64,000 nt of DNA, taken from Microbulbifer variabilis ATCC 700307 (lineage in GTDB: Bacteria; Pseudomonadota; Gammaproteobacteria; Pseudomonadales; Cellvibrionaceae). This document shows positions 21,057 to 30,842 of this stretch, piece after piece. Both the position numbers and the translations under genes were made by a program. How positions within the stretch are numbered: position 1 is the stretch's first letter; each line of letters begins with the position of its first letter. The stretch is from assembly GCF_000380565.1 (NCBI RefSeq), contig NZ_AQYJ01000023.1, positions 124,001 through 188,000 of the forward strand, written 5' to 3'. A model generated the notes under the pieces. It was given only the letters and a program-made list of their open reading frames with translations, did not search any database and was not told the DNA's origin.

Positions 21057-21878
21057 ATGTCTGTACGTGAATCCTTTCGCTACCAGGATCTTGATGCGTT
21101 GCGAGTTGGCCGCTTTAATATGGGAGTCAACACCACTTTTGTTGTATATCGGCTGAATGGCACAGTGATTGACACAGGGCCCAGTAATCAGTGGCGCTAT
21201 GTCAAATCTTTTATCCAAAGTGGTCCCATCAACCAGCTTTTGCTCACCCATCACCATGAAGATCATAGCGGTAATGCTGGACTTATCCACCGCCTGACCG
21301 GTGTCCAGGCTTTGGCTCCTGAGCAAACCATTAGTATTCTCAGGAAGGGGTTTCGCATACCGCCCATGCAGAAACTCTTCTGGGGTACTGCGGGCAAAGC
21401 AGAAGTGGCGCCGCTGCCCGGGAATATCTTTATTGGTAAAGAAAGAGTTGTACCTCTGTTTAGTCCAGGGCATGCTAAGGATATGACTTGCTATTTAATA
21501 CCGAATCGCGGTTGGCTATTCAGTGCGGATCTTTATATTGCCAATTACCTCAAATTTTTGCGGATAGATGAGCATATCCCCACTTTACTGAAAAGTATTA
21601 AAGGGGTACTTGATCAGGAGTTCGACGTAATTCTCTGTCCGCATCGAGGAGTGGTAGAGAATGGGTGGAAGCAGCTTAATGAGAAATATGAATTCCTGCT
21701 AAACTTAACTGGTGATGCACAAAATTTACAAAAAAAGGGTCTGTCCCTGGAAGAAAGTACTTTGCGTCTGCTGGGTAAAGAGGGTTTGGTTAGCAAACTC
21801 ACCGGTTATAATTTTTGCAAAAGAAACCTCATTGCTTCCTGTTTGAATGTTAATCTTGATGAAATGCCTCGATTTTAA
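21057..21878 (+). CDS. Metallo-beta-lactamase-fold hydrolase, copy 1
   Basis: A 273-residue MBL-fold protein. The zinc motif is His65-x-His67-x-Asp69-His70 (THHHEDHSGNAG), and a later His lies in SPGHAKDM. A second His appears in LCPHRG. No signal peptide is seen, so it is probably cytoplasmic. A close paralogue starts at 31533 with the same motif numbering and the shared blocks GFRIPP, GHAKDMTCYL and NLIASC. Glyoxalase II-like or lactonase-like activity is possible, but the substrate cannot be named. Confidence 0.85.
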   Translation: MSVRESFRYQDLDALRVGRFNMGVNTTFVVYRLNGTVIDTGPSNQWRYVKSFIQSGPINQLLLTHHHEDHSGNAGLIHRLTGVQALAPEQTISILRKGFRIPPMQKLFWGTAGKAEVAPLPGNIFIGKERVVPLFSPGHAKDMTCYLIPNRGWLFSADLYIANYLKFLRIDEHIPTLLKSIKGVLDQEFDVILCPHRGVVENGWKQLNEKYEFLLNLTGDAQNLQKKGLSLEESTLRLLGKEGLVSKLTGYNFCKRNLIASCLNVNLDEMPRF

Positions 21879-22254
21879 TGCCTCTCTAAGAAATTTTTAA
21901 TGTCCTTAGTATAATAGTTTTTAGGTCGGCTTGGTTTCATTGACTTGATTGCCTTTGAGGGGTTAATTAAGTTGCTTTGGATTTAGGTGCATAAAGGCCT
22001 CTACTGCTATTTTGATTTTTATAGTTGTTGGCTGGAATTATTTTCACTTCGCATACACTGGAGGTGGTCGGTGCTCAATATAGTAGTTTTGGATAGCATT
22101 GCACTGGGTATATGATCAATAATCAGTGAGGAGGGATTATATCTGGTGTTGGTCGCAAGCTAGATGGTGGCGAGGTTTCTTGGGGCGCCAGGTGATGAAT
22201 GAACGATATACCTTGTTTTTGGTCCGGAGTACTGTATGTAAATCTGTTTTTATA
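21879..22254. other. 376-base gap between convergent genes
   Basis: AT-rich and without a supported gene. An ORF at 22126-22410 runs antisense into the methyltransferase and was not accepted. No strong hairpin was found. Confidence 0.4.
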
Positions 22255-23043
22255 TTATTTTTCTGCTTCAATAATAAATCTTTTGATTCTTATTCCTGCA
22301 TTTTTGCGAGTCTTGGGCTCTATCTTTTTAAAATATTTACTCATGACTTGATGAGAAAACTTTTCTCTTTGCGGGGGCTGCAAATGTCTAAACTGGGGTA
22401 CCCAAGATAAGAAAAACGCTGTGAGCGTGTCTCGGGTCCCAAAGTTTTCCACATGATGAATTTCATCAATCCTGGGTAGGTAAAATCCTGACCCTTCGAT
22501 ATAATTGCGCATTTCGTTGAGCGTATAGTGGTTGTAGGGATCGAGAAAACTCTCAAAATATGGTTGCCAGTCATTATCGTGTTGGAATTCGTATACTGTA
22601 TCCCAGAAATTCTCATGACCAACCTGAAAACCGACCACAATCTTGCCACCTTCCTTTAAGTGCTTATAGAAGCCATCCCAGACCTTCTTCTGGTCTGCCA
22701 CCCAATGTAGGCAGCTGAAGGAAAAAATAATGTCGAACTGCTCATTGAACTGAATTTCGTCGGCACTCATCTGCTCGAAGGAAAGATTGGGTATGCCAGT
22801 GTGGGCTTTGCGGGCGTGGTGAATCATATCTTCAGTGAGATCCACACCGATAATTTTACCATTCTCAAGGCGTTCGGCTAGATGATGGGTGATTCTGCCA
22901 TCGCCACAGCCGACATCGAGAATGGCACTGGCCTTTTGATAGTTGCAACGTTGTATGGCTTCCATTGCATGGCGCCATTGCATGGCGGACGCCTTTACAT
23001 ATTCCTGAGCCTGCCATTTATCGTGTCTGATGGGCTTATCCAT
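22255..23043 (-). CDS. Class I SAM-dependent methyltransferase (trans-aconitate methyltransferase-like)
   Basis: A 262-residue methyltransferase. Motif I is ILDVGCGDGRITHHL near residues 41-55, followed by IIGVDLTEDMI and FDIIFSFSCLHWV. The pattern, with LHWV and the long C-terminal lid, resembles Tam-type enzymes and related small-molecule methyltransferases. It is transcribed toward the MBL gene. The substrate is not known, and Tam-like is a family likeness only. Confidence 0.8.
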   Translation of the reverse strand: MDKPIRHDKWQAQEYVKASAMQWRHAMEAIQRCNYQKASAILDVGCGDGRITHHLAERLENGKIIGVDLTEDMIHHARKAHTGIPNLSFEQMSADEIQFNEQFDIIFSFSCLHWVADQKKVWDGFYKHLKEGGKIVVGFQVGHENFWDTVYEFQHDNDWQPYFESFLDPYNHYTLNEMRNYIEGSGFYLPRIDEIHHVENFGTRDTLTAFFLSWVPQFRHLQPPQREKFSHQVMSKYFKKIEPKTRKNAGIRIKRFIIEAEK

Positions 23044-23195
23044 GGTTTTGGCACCCTGTTACTTATTCGGTGGGAGTTTCTCAGTCTAGCCCAAATACAA
23101 TTACAGGAAGGGATAACCGCGAGTTGCTTTTCTGTCGGTAAAAGCATATCTGTAAATTAGACTTGATCAGGGATGAAATTTCAGGGAGGGATATC

Positions 23196-23684
23196 GTGAA
23201 ACTTAAAGGTTCTTGTCATTGCCAGTCGGTGCAGTTCACCTTGAACTCCGAGCAACCCTATCCTTTCAATCGTTGTTACTGCTCAATATGTCGCAAGACT
23301 GCTGGGGGAGGGGGCTACGCAATAAACTTGGGAGGAGATTTCAATTCCATGAAGGTTGATGGCAAGGAATTTTTATCGGTTTATCAGGCTAGAGTAGAGT
23401 GCCCTGAGCGGAGTGAGGTTTTTGAAAGTCCAGCTCAACGCCATTTTTGTTCCAGGTGTGGCAGTGCACTTTGGCTCTGGGATCCACGTTGGCCAGAGCT
23501 GGTACATCCCTTTGCCTCAGCTATAGATACCGAGTTGCCTATTCCTCCTGAGCGGACCCACATGATGTTGCAGTATGCCAGGCCTTGGATAGAGCCAGAT
23601 ATTCACGAGAGTGATCAAAGCTTCGACGCTTACCCCGAGGAATCCCTGGCAGAATGGCACAAATGCCGTCATCTTAATGTGTAG
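23196..23684 (+). CDS. GFA/Mss4-like zinc-binding family protein
   Basis: A 162-residue protein of the glutathione-dependent formaldehyde-activating enzyme-like (GFA) family. The zinc Cys pattern is complete: GSCHCQSV near the start, RCYCSICRKT in the middle and HFCSRCGSAL later. I start it at the GTG at 23196, which follows GGGAGGGATATC; an upstream ATG would add 11 residues. Many members of this family are not formaldehyde enzymes, so no reaction is assigned. Confidence 0.85.
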   Translation: MKLKGSCHCQSVQFTLNSEQPYPFNRCYCSICRKTAGGGGYAINLGGDFNSMKVDGKEFLSVYQARVECPERSEVFESPAQRHFCSRCGSALWLWDPRWPELVHPFASAIDTELPIPPERTHMMLQYARPWIEPDIHESDQSFDAYPEESLAEWHKCRHLNV

Positions 23685-23707
23685 GTCATTACCCAATGAT
23701 GATATTA

Positions 23708-23751
23708 AATGAAGAGAGGCGGAGCGAGCCATTTGGCCGCCCCGCTTCATT
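23708..23751. terminator. Bidirectional terminator between convergent genes
   Basis: AATGAAG plus a GGCGG-rich arm (from 23708) pairs with CCGCCCCGCTTCATT (to 23751) with one or two mismatches. It lies between the GFA gene (+) and the di-haem oxidoreductase gene (-). Confidence 0.6.
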
Positions 23752-23767
23752 GTGTTGTTCAGGCAAG

Positions 23768-25426
23768 TTATTCTGGGGCTAGGTAGAGAACCAGGTTATT
23801 GAGAAAGCTCAGAAGGTCGGCTTTTTCTGTATCACTCAATGCATCAAACTGTTCTTTACTGGATTGAGCTTCACCACCGTGATAGAGAATGGCTTCGGTC
23901 ATCGTTGTTGCGCGTCCGTCGTGTAAGTAGGGGGCTGTAGAACCTACGCCCCACAAGTTTTCCGTTAGGAACACTGATGCGCCTACATTGCCCTCGTCGA
24001 ACTCCTCCGCCATGGCCCTACCCATATCGTGCCGTTTAAGGTCGCCATATAGACGTACAATAGCCCCACCATTTTCAGATTCTTCAAATTGTCCCAGGGT
24101 TTGTCCTGAGGCGAGTTCCTGAGGGTTATCGAGAATATCAGTCAGTAGGTTGAACTGTAGTGAAGTTGTCGGCAGGCCGGCAATGTCTCCTGCTGGGTAT
24201 GTCTCGTCACGGAAGCTGGCATGCTTGGAGGGCTCGTAAAATATTGGTGATGCCACTTCCATTTCAGGGCTGTGGCAGGAAGCACAGTCAATAGAATTAA
24301 AAATTACTTCACCGTTTTGAATGCCGGCAATATCAGCTTCGCTAAGTGGTAGACCGTAAGTCTCCTGTTCCTCTTCACTCAATGTGCTGATTACACTATT
24401 GAGTTCAAGCTTGGTAACGGGACGAGGTTGGGCGGCATTATAAATGGCCAGTGCAGTGATATCCCCAACACTGAGTTCGTTGGTTACTGAGTCAAAATCG
24501 CTATCGGCATCCCCCACCAGCTCTGTAGCTTGCATGCCAAGTTCCTGGTGAGCAGCTCCACGTACAAAGGCGCGGACATAACCCGTGAGCCCTTTCCACT
24601 CAAAAGGACGAACAACCAGGTCTGTATCAATGCCATCGAGATTATCGTAATTTACATTTCCACAGGAGACACTGATTTCACCAAAGTTAACCCCCTTGGT
24701 TGTCATTTCCACTATATGACTTTCTCCTGAGTTACAACTTTCGGAGATGGCGTCGTCGCGTAGTGTATGCAGTTCCGTGGTCATTTCTTCAGCAACTAGC
24801 TGTACCGCCCCCATGCCAAAGAGGTGTGGCGATTGACGCTCGATAAAGCCTTTTTGTTTACGTTCCGGGTCCATACGGATCACATTGTCATTCACACCAC
24901 CACCGCCATCGGCCACGGGTACATTGTGGCAACTAATACAGGAGTCACCATTTGGACCGGTGGTCCTGTGCGGTAGGATATTGGCCCAGGCCATGGGGCC
25001 TTTTAGATCCGGCCTTGGAAAACTGGTAAAGCGTTTACCATTGCCGACGTTGACTCCAACTCCGTCTAGGGCGTTGTAATTCATTTCGAACAGTTCATCC
25101 CCCTCCTCAAAGGCGTGCACATAGGCCTCTATGGGATCCATGGCTTCCAACTCCGATTGCTCCAGGTGGCCACCAAGGTGCCTCTCTACAGCACCGGCCT
25201 CGAGGATTTGCACAGTATTAAAGATTTCACTGAAATCAAAGGGCTGTTGCCGGGATGGTCTGGGTCCTTTTCTGGCATTCTTGGGAACTCGGTTTTTATC
25301 GTGTTTGGAACCAAAGTCAGCCAATATGGGTACCGGGGTAAACAATAGGGCTGATAGTGCCATTGAAATAGGTAATAGATGCTTTTTGGAAATCATTAAC
25401 TGTATCTCCCGATTCTGATGAGACAT
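23768..25426 (-). CDS. Large di-haem c-type oxidoreductase (DHOR family)
   Basis: A 552-residue exported cytochrome. A signal peptide is seen best from the second Met (MISKKHLLPISMALSALLF, start 25396). Haem sites are CISCH (Cys153, Cys156, His157) and CASCH (Cys371, Cys374, His375). The C-terminal block LWGVGSTAPYLHDGRATTMTEAI is the hallmark of the DHOR/di-haem thiol oxidoreductase family, distantly related to CcpA/MauG. Its partner is unknown. It has no adjoining operon genes. Confidence 0.85.
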   Translation of the reverse strand: MSHQNREIQLMISKKHLLPISMALSALLFTPVPILADFGSKHDKNRVPKNARKGPRPSRQQPFDFSEIFNTVQILEAGAVERHLGGHLEQSELEAMDPIEAYVHAFEEGDELFEMNYNALDGVGVNVGNGKRFTSFPRPDLKGPMAWANILPHRTTGPNGDSCISCHNVPVADGGGGVNDNVIRMDPERKQKGFIERQSPHLFGMGAVQLVAEEMTTELHTLRDDAISESCNSGESHIVEMTTKGVNFGEISVSCGNVNYDNLDGIDTDLVVRPFEWKGLTGYVRAFVRGAAHQELGMQATELVGDADSDFDSVTNELSVGDITALAIYNAAQPRPVTKLELNSVISTLSEEEQETYGLPLSEADIAGIQNGEVIFNSIDCASCHSPEMEVASPIFYEPSKHASFRDETYPAGDIAGLPTTSLQFNLLTDILDNPQELASGQTLGQFEESENGGAIVRLYGDLKRHDMGRAMAEEFDEGNVGASVFLTENLWGVGSTAPYLHDGRATTMTEAILYHGGEAQSSKEQFDALSDTEKADLLSFLNNLVLYLAPE

Positions 25427-26631
25427 GGATGGAGCGATTATGTCTATGCAGATACGCTTGATATGAGACTGAATTGACTACTTTCCTGTGGCTAAACAGT
25501 CAGCTATAGGAATAATTGCCTATTCATTGAAAATTTAAATTTTTCAGTCTCATTAGGTGCACTTTCATAGAACTAAAGTGCATCCATGCAGGCCTTGAAA
25601 AAAAAACGTTCGAGACCTTAGGCTTAAAAATCGGGAAATATAATTGAGAAGACCCATCTTTTGCCCAGGATTGATTATTACTTCCAGCCCAGGCTCCAAC
25701 CCCGAATATTTATTTTTGCCCATAACCCGTTGCGTGCTTGCACAACTCTGTTGTAATTGTCTGACATGTCTTAGTTGTCATGTTTTGTCCTGTAGTTCCG
25801 TGATTCTGAATAAAATTTTCCAAATGTAAATCTTCAAGTTGGCAGTGAGTGGGGAGAATCTGTGAGGTGTGAATGCGAAATGTGTAAAAAATAAGGATGC
25901 AGGAAGCAGTGAGGGGATTGCTGGGAAGATTGTGGCTCACAGGTATCTTAGGCCTCAACATTTTGGCGTTCTTTCCTTCTTTTGGAAAGCTGTGAGCTAA
26001 TTAAGGTGATTAGTGGTTTAGACTAGAAATCTGTTAAAACTGGAGAATGGCGTAAATTACATCAATGTGGCGTGAATTATTGCTTCTTTGACATATATTT
26101 CAATAAGTAAAGAGTGAGATAGTTTTACCTGTTCTGACTGCTATAGTTCCGGGGGCATGGTACATGCTCAAGGTTATCTAAATTATGGGATTTAGTGATT
26201 AATAAAGTTTGTTTGATTTATAAGTGTGTGAGATTTTCAGGCTGGTTGTGAAGTAGGGTAGCCCAACTGGAAGAGAGTTTTGCTTTGGTTTTATGAAAAA
26301 AAATAAAAGAAAGATTAGTTGAAAGAAAACACAGGCTCTTGAGCTGGTATATTAGAGGTATTGTCGCTCAATATCCAGTTTGGGTCTGTCTGAAGTGAGT
26401 TCGTTGGGGAAAGTGTTTTTATTATTGGAAGTAAGTTGCTGGAATAGATTCTGATGCACAGAAAATTGAGCATCTAAAGATAAATAGGGAATTTCAGGAA
26501 ATATGTTCGTAATTTTAATTGAAAAAATATCCTGTTTATATCACCGTTGTCTATTTGAAGTAGTGTCAAATAAGGGAGTGCAAGGTTTGAGTAGCAACTT
26601 TGTTGTATGTTGTAGTTAAGGAGTATCAGAT
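25427..26631. other. 1.2 kb AT-rich gene-free stretch
   Basis: No ORF has a plausible start and product. The sequence is markedly AT-rich compared with the 5' half of the window, with several A or T runs. It lies between the divergently transcribed cytochrome and glycosyltransferase genes, so it must carry both promoters. No repeats, tRNA or clear hairpins were recognised. Confidence 0.5.
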
Positions 26632-27660
26632 ATGAAGATATTAATCGCCACTGATACTTACCCACAGCAATTAAATGGTGTTTCCAGAGTTCTTGATAAG
26701 ACTTATAAAGAACTCACCTTACGCGGGCATGAGGTTAAAATATTATCAGCTGATGATTGTATGGCCTTTCCATGGCCAGGATACCAGGAAATAAAAATTG
26801 CAGTTTTTCCTGGGCAAAGAGTAACCCGGATTGTGGATGAATTTTGCCCTGATGCTATTCATATTATGACAGAGGGCCCGGTGGGATGGGCGGTGCGAGG
26901 TTATTGTAAACAACGCGGTCTAAGATTTACTACTTCTTGGCTTTCCAGACTTTCAGAATATATATCAATCCGAGTAAAAATTCCTGTCAGCTGGTTACAT
27001 AATCTTTTATTGCGGTTTCATCAGTCAGCGGCGCACACAATGGTAACAACAGATGGCATGGCATCTGAAGCTAAGGCTATGGGGATTACCAGGGTAAGAC
27101 ACTGGCGGCGTGGAGTGGAGTTGGATAAATTTCGTCCAGTAGAGTCGACAGTCTTCGATGGTTTGCCTAGGCCTGTTATGTTGAATGTGGGGCGTGTTGC
27201 CGTTGAAAAATCACTGGAAAAATTTCTCTCGCTTGAGCTTCCGGGAACTAAGGTTATCGTAGGGGATGGTCCCCAATTAAATATATTAAAAAGAAAATTC
27301 CCATCAGCAATTTACATGGGGGTTCGTGAGGGGGAGGCGCTGACAGAATGCTATAGCAGTGCAGATGTTTTTGTATTTCCCTCCTTAACTGATACTTTTG
27401 GCCTGGTTAATCTTGAGGCATTGGCCTGTGGTTTACCTGTTGCTGCTTACCCAGTTACTGGCCCAAAAGATATTATTGGTGATGCTCCTGTAGGAGTAGT
27501 GCATGAAAACCTGAAAGTGGCGATTGAGCGCGCTCTTTTACTTAAAGGAGAAGATTGTATTGCCCATGCCAGAACTTTTTCGTGGGATGTTGCTACAGAA
27601 GACTTTCTCTCCGGGTTGGTGCCTGTCAGGGTGGAAGAACCGGTTGCTGTGGAGTTCTAG
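26632..27660 (+). CDS. GT4-family glycosyltransferase
   Basis: A 342-residue GT-B fold enzyme resembling the MgtA/SQD2-type group. It begins MKILIATDTYPQQLNGV, the usual nucleotide-sugar transferase N-terminus in which the Gly-Val stretch meets the donor. The C-terminal half has LNVGRVAVEKSLE and the donor-binding VFPSLTDTFGLVNLEALACGLPV, with the EX7E-type Glu pair. It probably modifies a membrane lipid or glycan in the cytoplasm. It is AT-rich and stands alone, without other glycan genes. Confidence 0.85.
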   Translation: MKILIATDTYPQQLNGVSRVLDKTYKELTLRGHEVKILSADDCMAFPWPGYQEIKIAVFPGQRVTRIVDEFCPDAIHIMTEGPVGWAVRGYCKQRGLRFTTSWLSRLSEYISIRVKIPVSWLHNLLLRFHQSAAHTMVTTDGMASEAKAMGITRVRHWRRGVELDKFRPVESTVFDGLPRPVMLNVGRVAVEKSLEKFLSLELPGTKVIVGDGPQLNILKRKFPSAIYMGVREGEALTECYSSADVFVFPSLTDTFGLVNLEALACGLPVAAYPVTGPKDIIGDAPVGVVHENLKVAIERALLLKGEDCIAHARTFSWDVATEDFLSGLVPVRVEEPVAVEF

Positions 27661-28125
27661 TTTTCATTCATACCATAGGATGAATTTTTTATAATTTAAG
27701 AGGCTGCTTTTCGGTAAATTTGATCTGTAGTGTTTAAGTATAAGCTTATAGATTGGCCATTATATATGGTTAGACATTTACCTTCTCAATCATTTGGTGT
27801 TTCAGTTTTATTATATCGATCACATCACCTTGAGCTGCAATCTGTAAAACCTCGGTATAATTTTCAATTATTTTTTGGATATAAGCCGTTATATTCGCTT
27901 GTACAGCATGGATCTCCTGGAATCTCAGGATGGCTATTAGGGCTTTATCGGTGTGCGAATTTGTTTGGCGTCAGAGAATTGATCATTCAAAATGATTAGA
28001 GAGGCTTAGGAGACGCCATCAATATCACAAGCAAGGAAATGTCCGCCATACACTTATAATGAGAACATACGACACCTGAGTCAGGTTATGTCATAGTTTG
28101 TGACTTAATCCCAGACTGTCGGAGT
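27661..28125. other. 465-base gap, possible small ORF only
   Basis: An 89-codon ORF with a GTG start (27730-27999) lies here, but no family or ribosome site supports it. The rest is AT-rich and unremarkable; it probably contains the promoter of the thiol-redox cluster. Confidence 0.35.
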
Positions 28126-30192
28126 ATGTGTTGTAACAATTCCAGGAACAATGCCGCCGAGGAAGCGACAATTGTGATTGATAGAAGAAATTTTTTAATA
28201 AATATCCTGGGTTTTTTACTACTGGCGGGAAGTACACATCTCATTGCCCAGGAAAGTATATCTGGAGACCATGTTACTGTTCGTTGGTTGGCGCCTTCAA
28301 GTTTTGTAGATCGAGCCAGTGAAAAAATCGGTTTCTACTTTGAAGTTGACCCTGGCTGGCACGTTTACTGGCGTAATCCCGGGGACTCGGGGGCGGCACC
28401 GCGATTCACCATAACTCCAAATGGAGCCGAGGTAGGGGCAATTGAGTGGCCATTCCCCTCTCGTCTCAAGATAGAGCACCTGACCAACCTAGGGTATGCA
28501 GGGAATGTCGCCTACCTGTTCGATTTAACTCCTGACAGGGGAGGCAAGGTAATTGCCTTAAGCGCCGAGCTTGAATGGCTTGTGTGCAAAATAGAATGTA
28601 TTCCCGGGTTTGGCACTATGACCTTAACCCGCCCGGTATCAGATGAGACTCGCTGGTCTTCAGCGAACCTGGATTTGCGGAATCACTTTGCAAAGAGGGT
28701 TCCCCAGTCAAGTGTGTATAGCCCCTGGAAACCGATTTCTCTGGCGGCGCAGGGCAAAGATCGAATTCATCTTTTACTCGAGTCGGAAACGGCATCTAAA
28801 GCACCTAAAGTATTCCCCATAAATGGCGACCTATTTTCCGCGTCAAAGCCGAAACTTCAGCGGGAAGGAAAGACGCTGGATTATACTTTTGGGCGCCAAC
28901 CTGGTGCTGCCTTGAGTGAATCTGCGGATTTTGTGTTAACGGATGGTACTCGTGCCTGGCGCCTGGATAGAGTTTCGTTTGGTACAGCAATGCCAGAAGC
29001 AAAGTCGCGCCCTCTATGGCTTCTGGTCCTCGCTGCCCTAGCAGGTGGGATTATTTTGAATTTGATGCCCTGTGTTTTTCCCGTACTTTCCATCAAGTTA
29101 TTGGGATTGGTAAACGAGGGCTATAGCGAGAGGGGCAGGTGGCGAGAGGGGCTTTTATATGGCGCTGGGGTGCTTACTACATTTGTCGCCTTGGGAGTAT
29201 TGCTTCTGGTACTTCGCTCATGGGGTGCGGCTATCGGCTGGGGGTTCCAATTGCAATCCGCTCCGGTGGTAATGGCGCTGATAGCACTTTTCTGGCTTAT
29301 GGGTTTGTCATTCAGTGGTGTCTTTGAGTTCGGGCACCGCCTGGTAAATCTAGCTGGCGTCAGCCGGGGGGGCTCTTTTGCAACTGGGGTGTTGGCTGTA
29401 TTCGTAGCGGCTCCCTGTACAGGGCCTTTTATGGGAGTTGCATTGGGTACCGCGGCTGTATTGCCGGCGGTTGAAGCACTGCTTATTTTTCTAGGATTGG
29501 GGATGGGTCTTGCCGCACCTTTTGTCTTACTCTGTGCCAGCCCAGTTCTTTTAAAGCGATTGCCGAGGCCCGGTCCATGGATGGAAAAGCTGCGCCAATT
29601 CCTGGCTTTTCCTCTCTACGCGACTGTCATCTGGCTGCTTTGGGTGCTGGGGAGGATTCTGGGGGAAAGCGGTTGGTTAATCGGTGCCTTATTATTGTTG
29701 GCAGTTACTTTCACTTTATGGCTCGGATATAACTTTTCACGTATCGGCCGTATTATTGCATGGATATTGATGCTGACTTTTTTGGTGATTGGCTATTCGA
29801 CCTTAACCCCGAAAGAGAAGACGTTTTCCAAGGTTGCTGCCGGTTGGCAGGAGTATGATCGCAGTTTATTGGATCAGGCCTTGGAAGAGGGACGCCCAGT
29901 ATTTATCGACTACACTGCGGCATGGTGTATTACCTGTCAAGTGAATAAAAAACTAGTTTTGGATACGCCTGAAGTACAAAGATTATTCCATAAGAATAAG
30001 GTTTTGCTACTCCGTGCGGATTGGACCAGGCAGGACCCAGAAATCACAGAGGCTTTGGCTGCTTTGGGACGTAATTCTGTGCCGGTCTACGCCTGGTATC
30101 CAGCTGGATCCAGAGAACCGCAGCTTTTGCCACAAATATTGCAGGAATCCATAATCGTCGATTTATTCAATGAAAAAAGAAAAACCAAATAG
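28126..30192 (+). CDS. DsbD/ScsB-like thiol:disulfide interchange protein
   Basis: An inner-membrane electron carrier that passes reducing power from cytoplasmic thioredoxin to periplasmic thiol proteins. The N-terminal periplasmic domain has the redox pair in WLVCKIECIPG. The membrane core has the paired motifs LNLMPCVFPVLSIK and VAAPCTGPFMGVALGTA, and a C-terminal thioredoxin domain has AAWCITCQ. The wide N-domain and CIPG place it with ScsB rather than classic DsbD. A GTG at 28174 behind GAGGAAG gives a cleaner signal peptide (IDRRNFLINILGFLLLAG) and may be the true start. The 3' end overlaps or abuts the redoxin gene. Confidence 0.88.
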   Translation: MCCNNSRNNAAEEATIVIDRRNFLINILGFLLLAGSTHLIAQESISGDHVTVRWLAPSSFVDRASEKIGFYFEVDPGWHVYWRNPGDSGAAPRFTITPNGAEVGAIEWPFPSRLKIEHLTNLGYAGNVAYLFDLTPDRGGKVIALSAELEWLVCKIECIPGFGTMTLTRPVSDETRWSSANLDLRNHFAKRVPQSSVYSPWKPISLAAQGKDRIHLLLESETASKAPKVFPINGDLFSASKPKLQREGKTLDYTFGRQPGAALSESADFVLTDGTRAWRLDRVSFGTAMPEAKSRPLWLLVLAALAGGIILNLMPCVFPVLSIKLLGLVNEGYSERGRWREGLLYGAGVLTTFVALGVLLLVLRSWGAAIGWGFQLQSAPVVMALIALFWLMGLSFSGVFEFGHRLVNLAGVSRGGSFATGVLAVFVAAPCTGPFMGVALGTAAVLPAVEALLIFLGLGMGLAAPFVLLCASPVLLKRLPRPGPWMEKLRQFLAFPLYATVIWLLWVLGRILGESGWLIGALLLLAVTFTLWLGYNFSRIGRIIAWILMLTFLVIGYSTLTPKEKTFSKVAAGWQEYDRSLLDQALEEGRPVFIDYTAAWCITCQVNKKLVLDTPEVQRLFHKNKVLLLRADWTRQDPEITEALAALGRNSVPVYAWYPAGSREPQLLPQILQESIIVDLFNEKRKTK

Positions 30193-30208
30193 AAAAGGGC
30201 AACTGGTC

Positions 30209-30835
30209 ATGGGTATGAAGATTATAAATAGCAGCCTCTTCTCGATAGGCTGCTTATGGTTTTTTTTATTGCTCTCATCCAGTGTGGCGGCAACTGCCGT
30301 ACCGGGCGAAAAGGCGCCAGATTTCTTAGTTGCTGATGCTCAGGGGGATAAGCATTCATTGGCAGATTATGCGGGTCAATGGCTTGTAATTGAATGGTTT
30401 AACAAAGATTGTCCCTATGTAAAGAAACATTATGGCAGTGGTAATATGCAATTCCTGCAGAAAAAATATACTGAGCAGGATGTTAGATGGTTAACAGTTA
30501 TTTCTTCCGCCGAAGGCAAGCAGGGATACCTGGAGCCGACAGAGGCACTTAGTGTGGCCAAAACCCATAATTTAAGTGCCAGTAGACCTTTTTTATTGGA
30601 TACCAGTGGTGAAATGGGGCGTGCCTTCGGTGCCAAGACAACACCACATATGTTTATTATTAATCCTGAAGGGGAAGTGGTATATGCAGGGGCAATTGAT
30701 GACAATGACTCAGCAAATCCCTCAGTTATCGCCAATTCCCACAATTATGTCTCTGCTGCCCTGGATGCATCCCTCAAAGGAAAAGTCGTTCCACGGTCAT
30801 CATCCAGGGCCTATGGTTGCAGTGTAAAGTATTAG
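30209..30835 (+). CDS. Secreted redoxin (AhpC/TSA-like) protein
   Basis: An exported thioredoxin-fold protein: signal peptide (FSIGCLWFFLLLSSSVAATA), then a redoxin domain beginning VPGEKAPDFLVADAQGDKHSL. The active region EWFNKDCPYVKKHYG has a single Cys and no CxxC, as in peroxiredoxin-like redoxins, and the cis-Pro region is TTPHMFII. The ATG at 30209 was chosen; one at 30215 is also possible, and an open start at 30170 overlaps the dsbD-like gene. It probably receives electrons from the ScsB-like protein upstream. Confidence 0.82.
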   Translation: MGMKIINSSLFSIGCLWFFLLLSSSVAATAVPGEKAPDFLVADAQGDKHSLADYAGQWLVIEWFNKDCPYVKKHYGSGNMQFLQKKYTEQDVRWLTVISSAEGKQGYLEPTEALSVAKTHNLSASRPFLLDTSGEMGRAFGAKTTPHMFIINPEGEVVYAGAIDDNDSANPSVIANSHNYVSAALDASLKGKVVPRSSSRAYGCSVKY

Positions 30836-30842
30836 AGAAGAG

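Noticed and set aside
20779-21156. 125-codon ORF before the first MBL gene
   Set aside because: It overlaps a well-supported gene, has odd composition and no ribosome site or family likeness.
22126-22410. 94-codon ORF antisense to the methyltransferase
   Set aside because: It overlaps the 3' end of a clear methyltransferase gene and looks like no known protein.
27730-27999. 89-codon ORF after the glycosyltransferase
   Set aside because: It has a GTG start without a ribosome site and no recognisable motif; it is left as a possibility in the gap entry.
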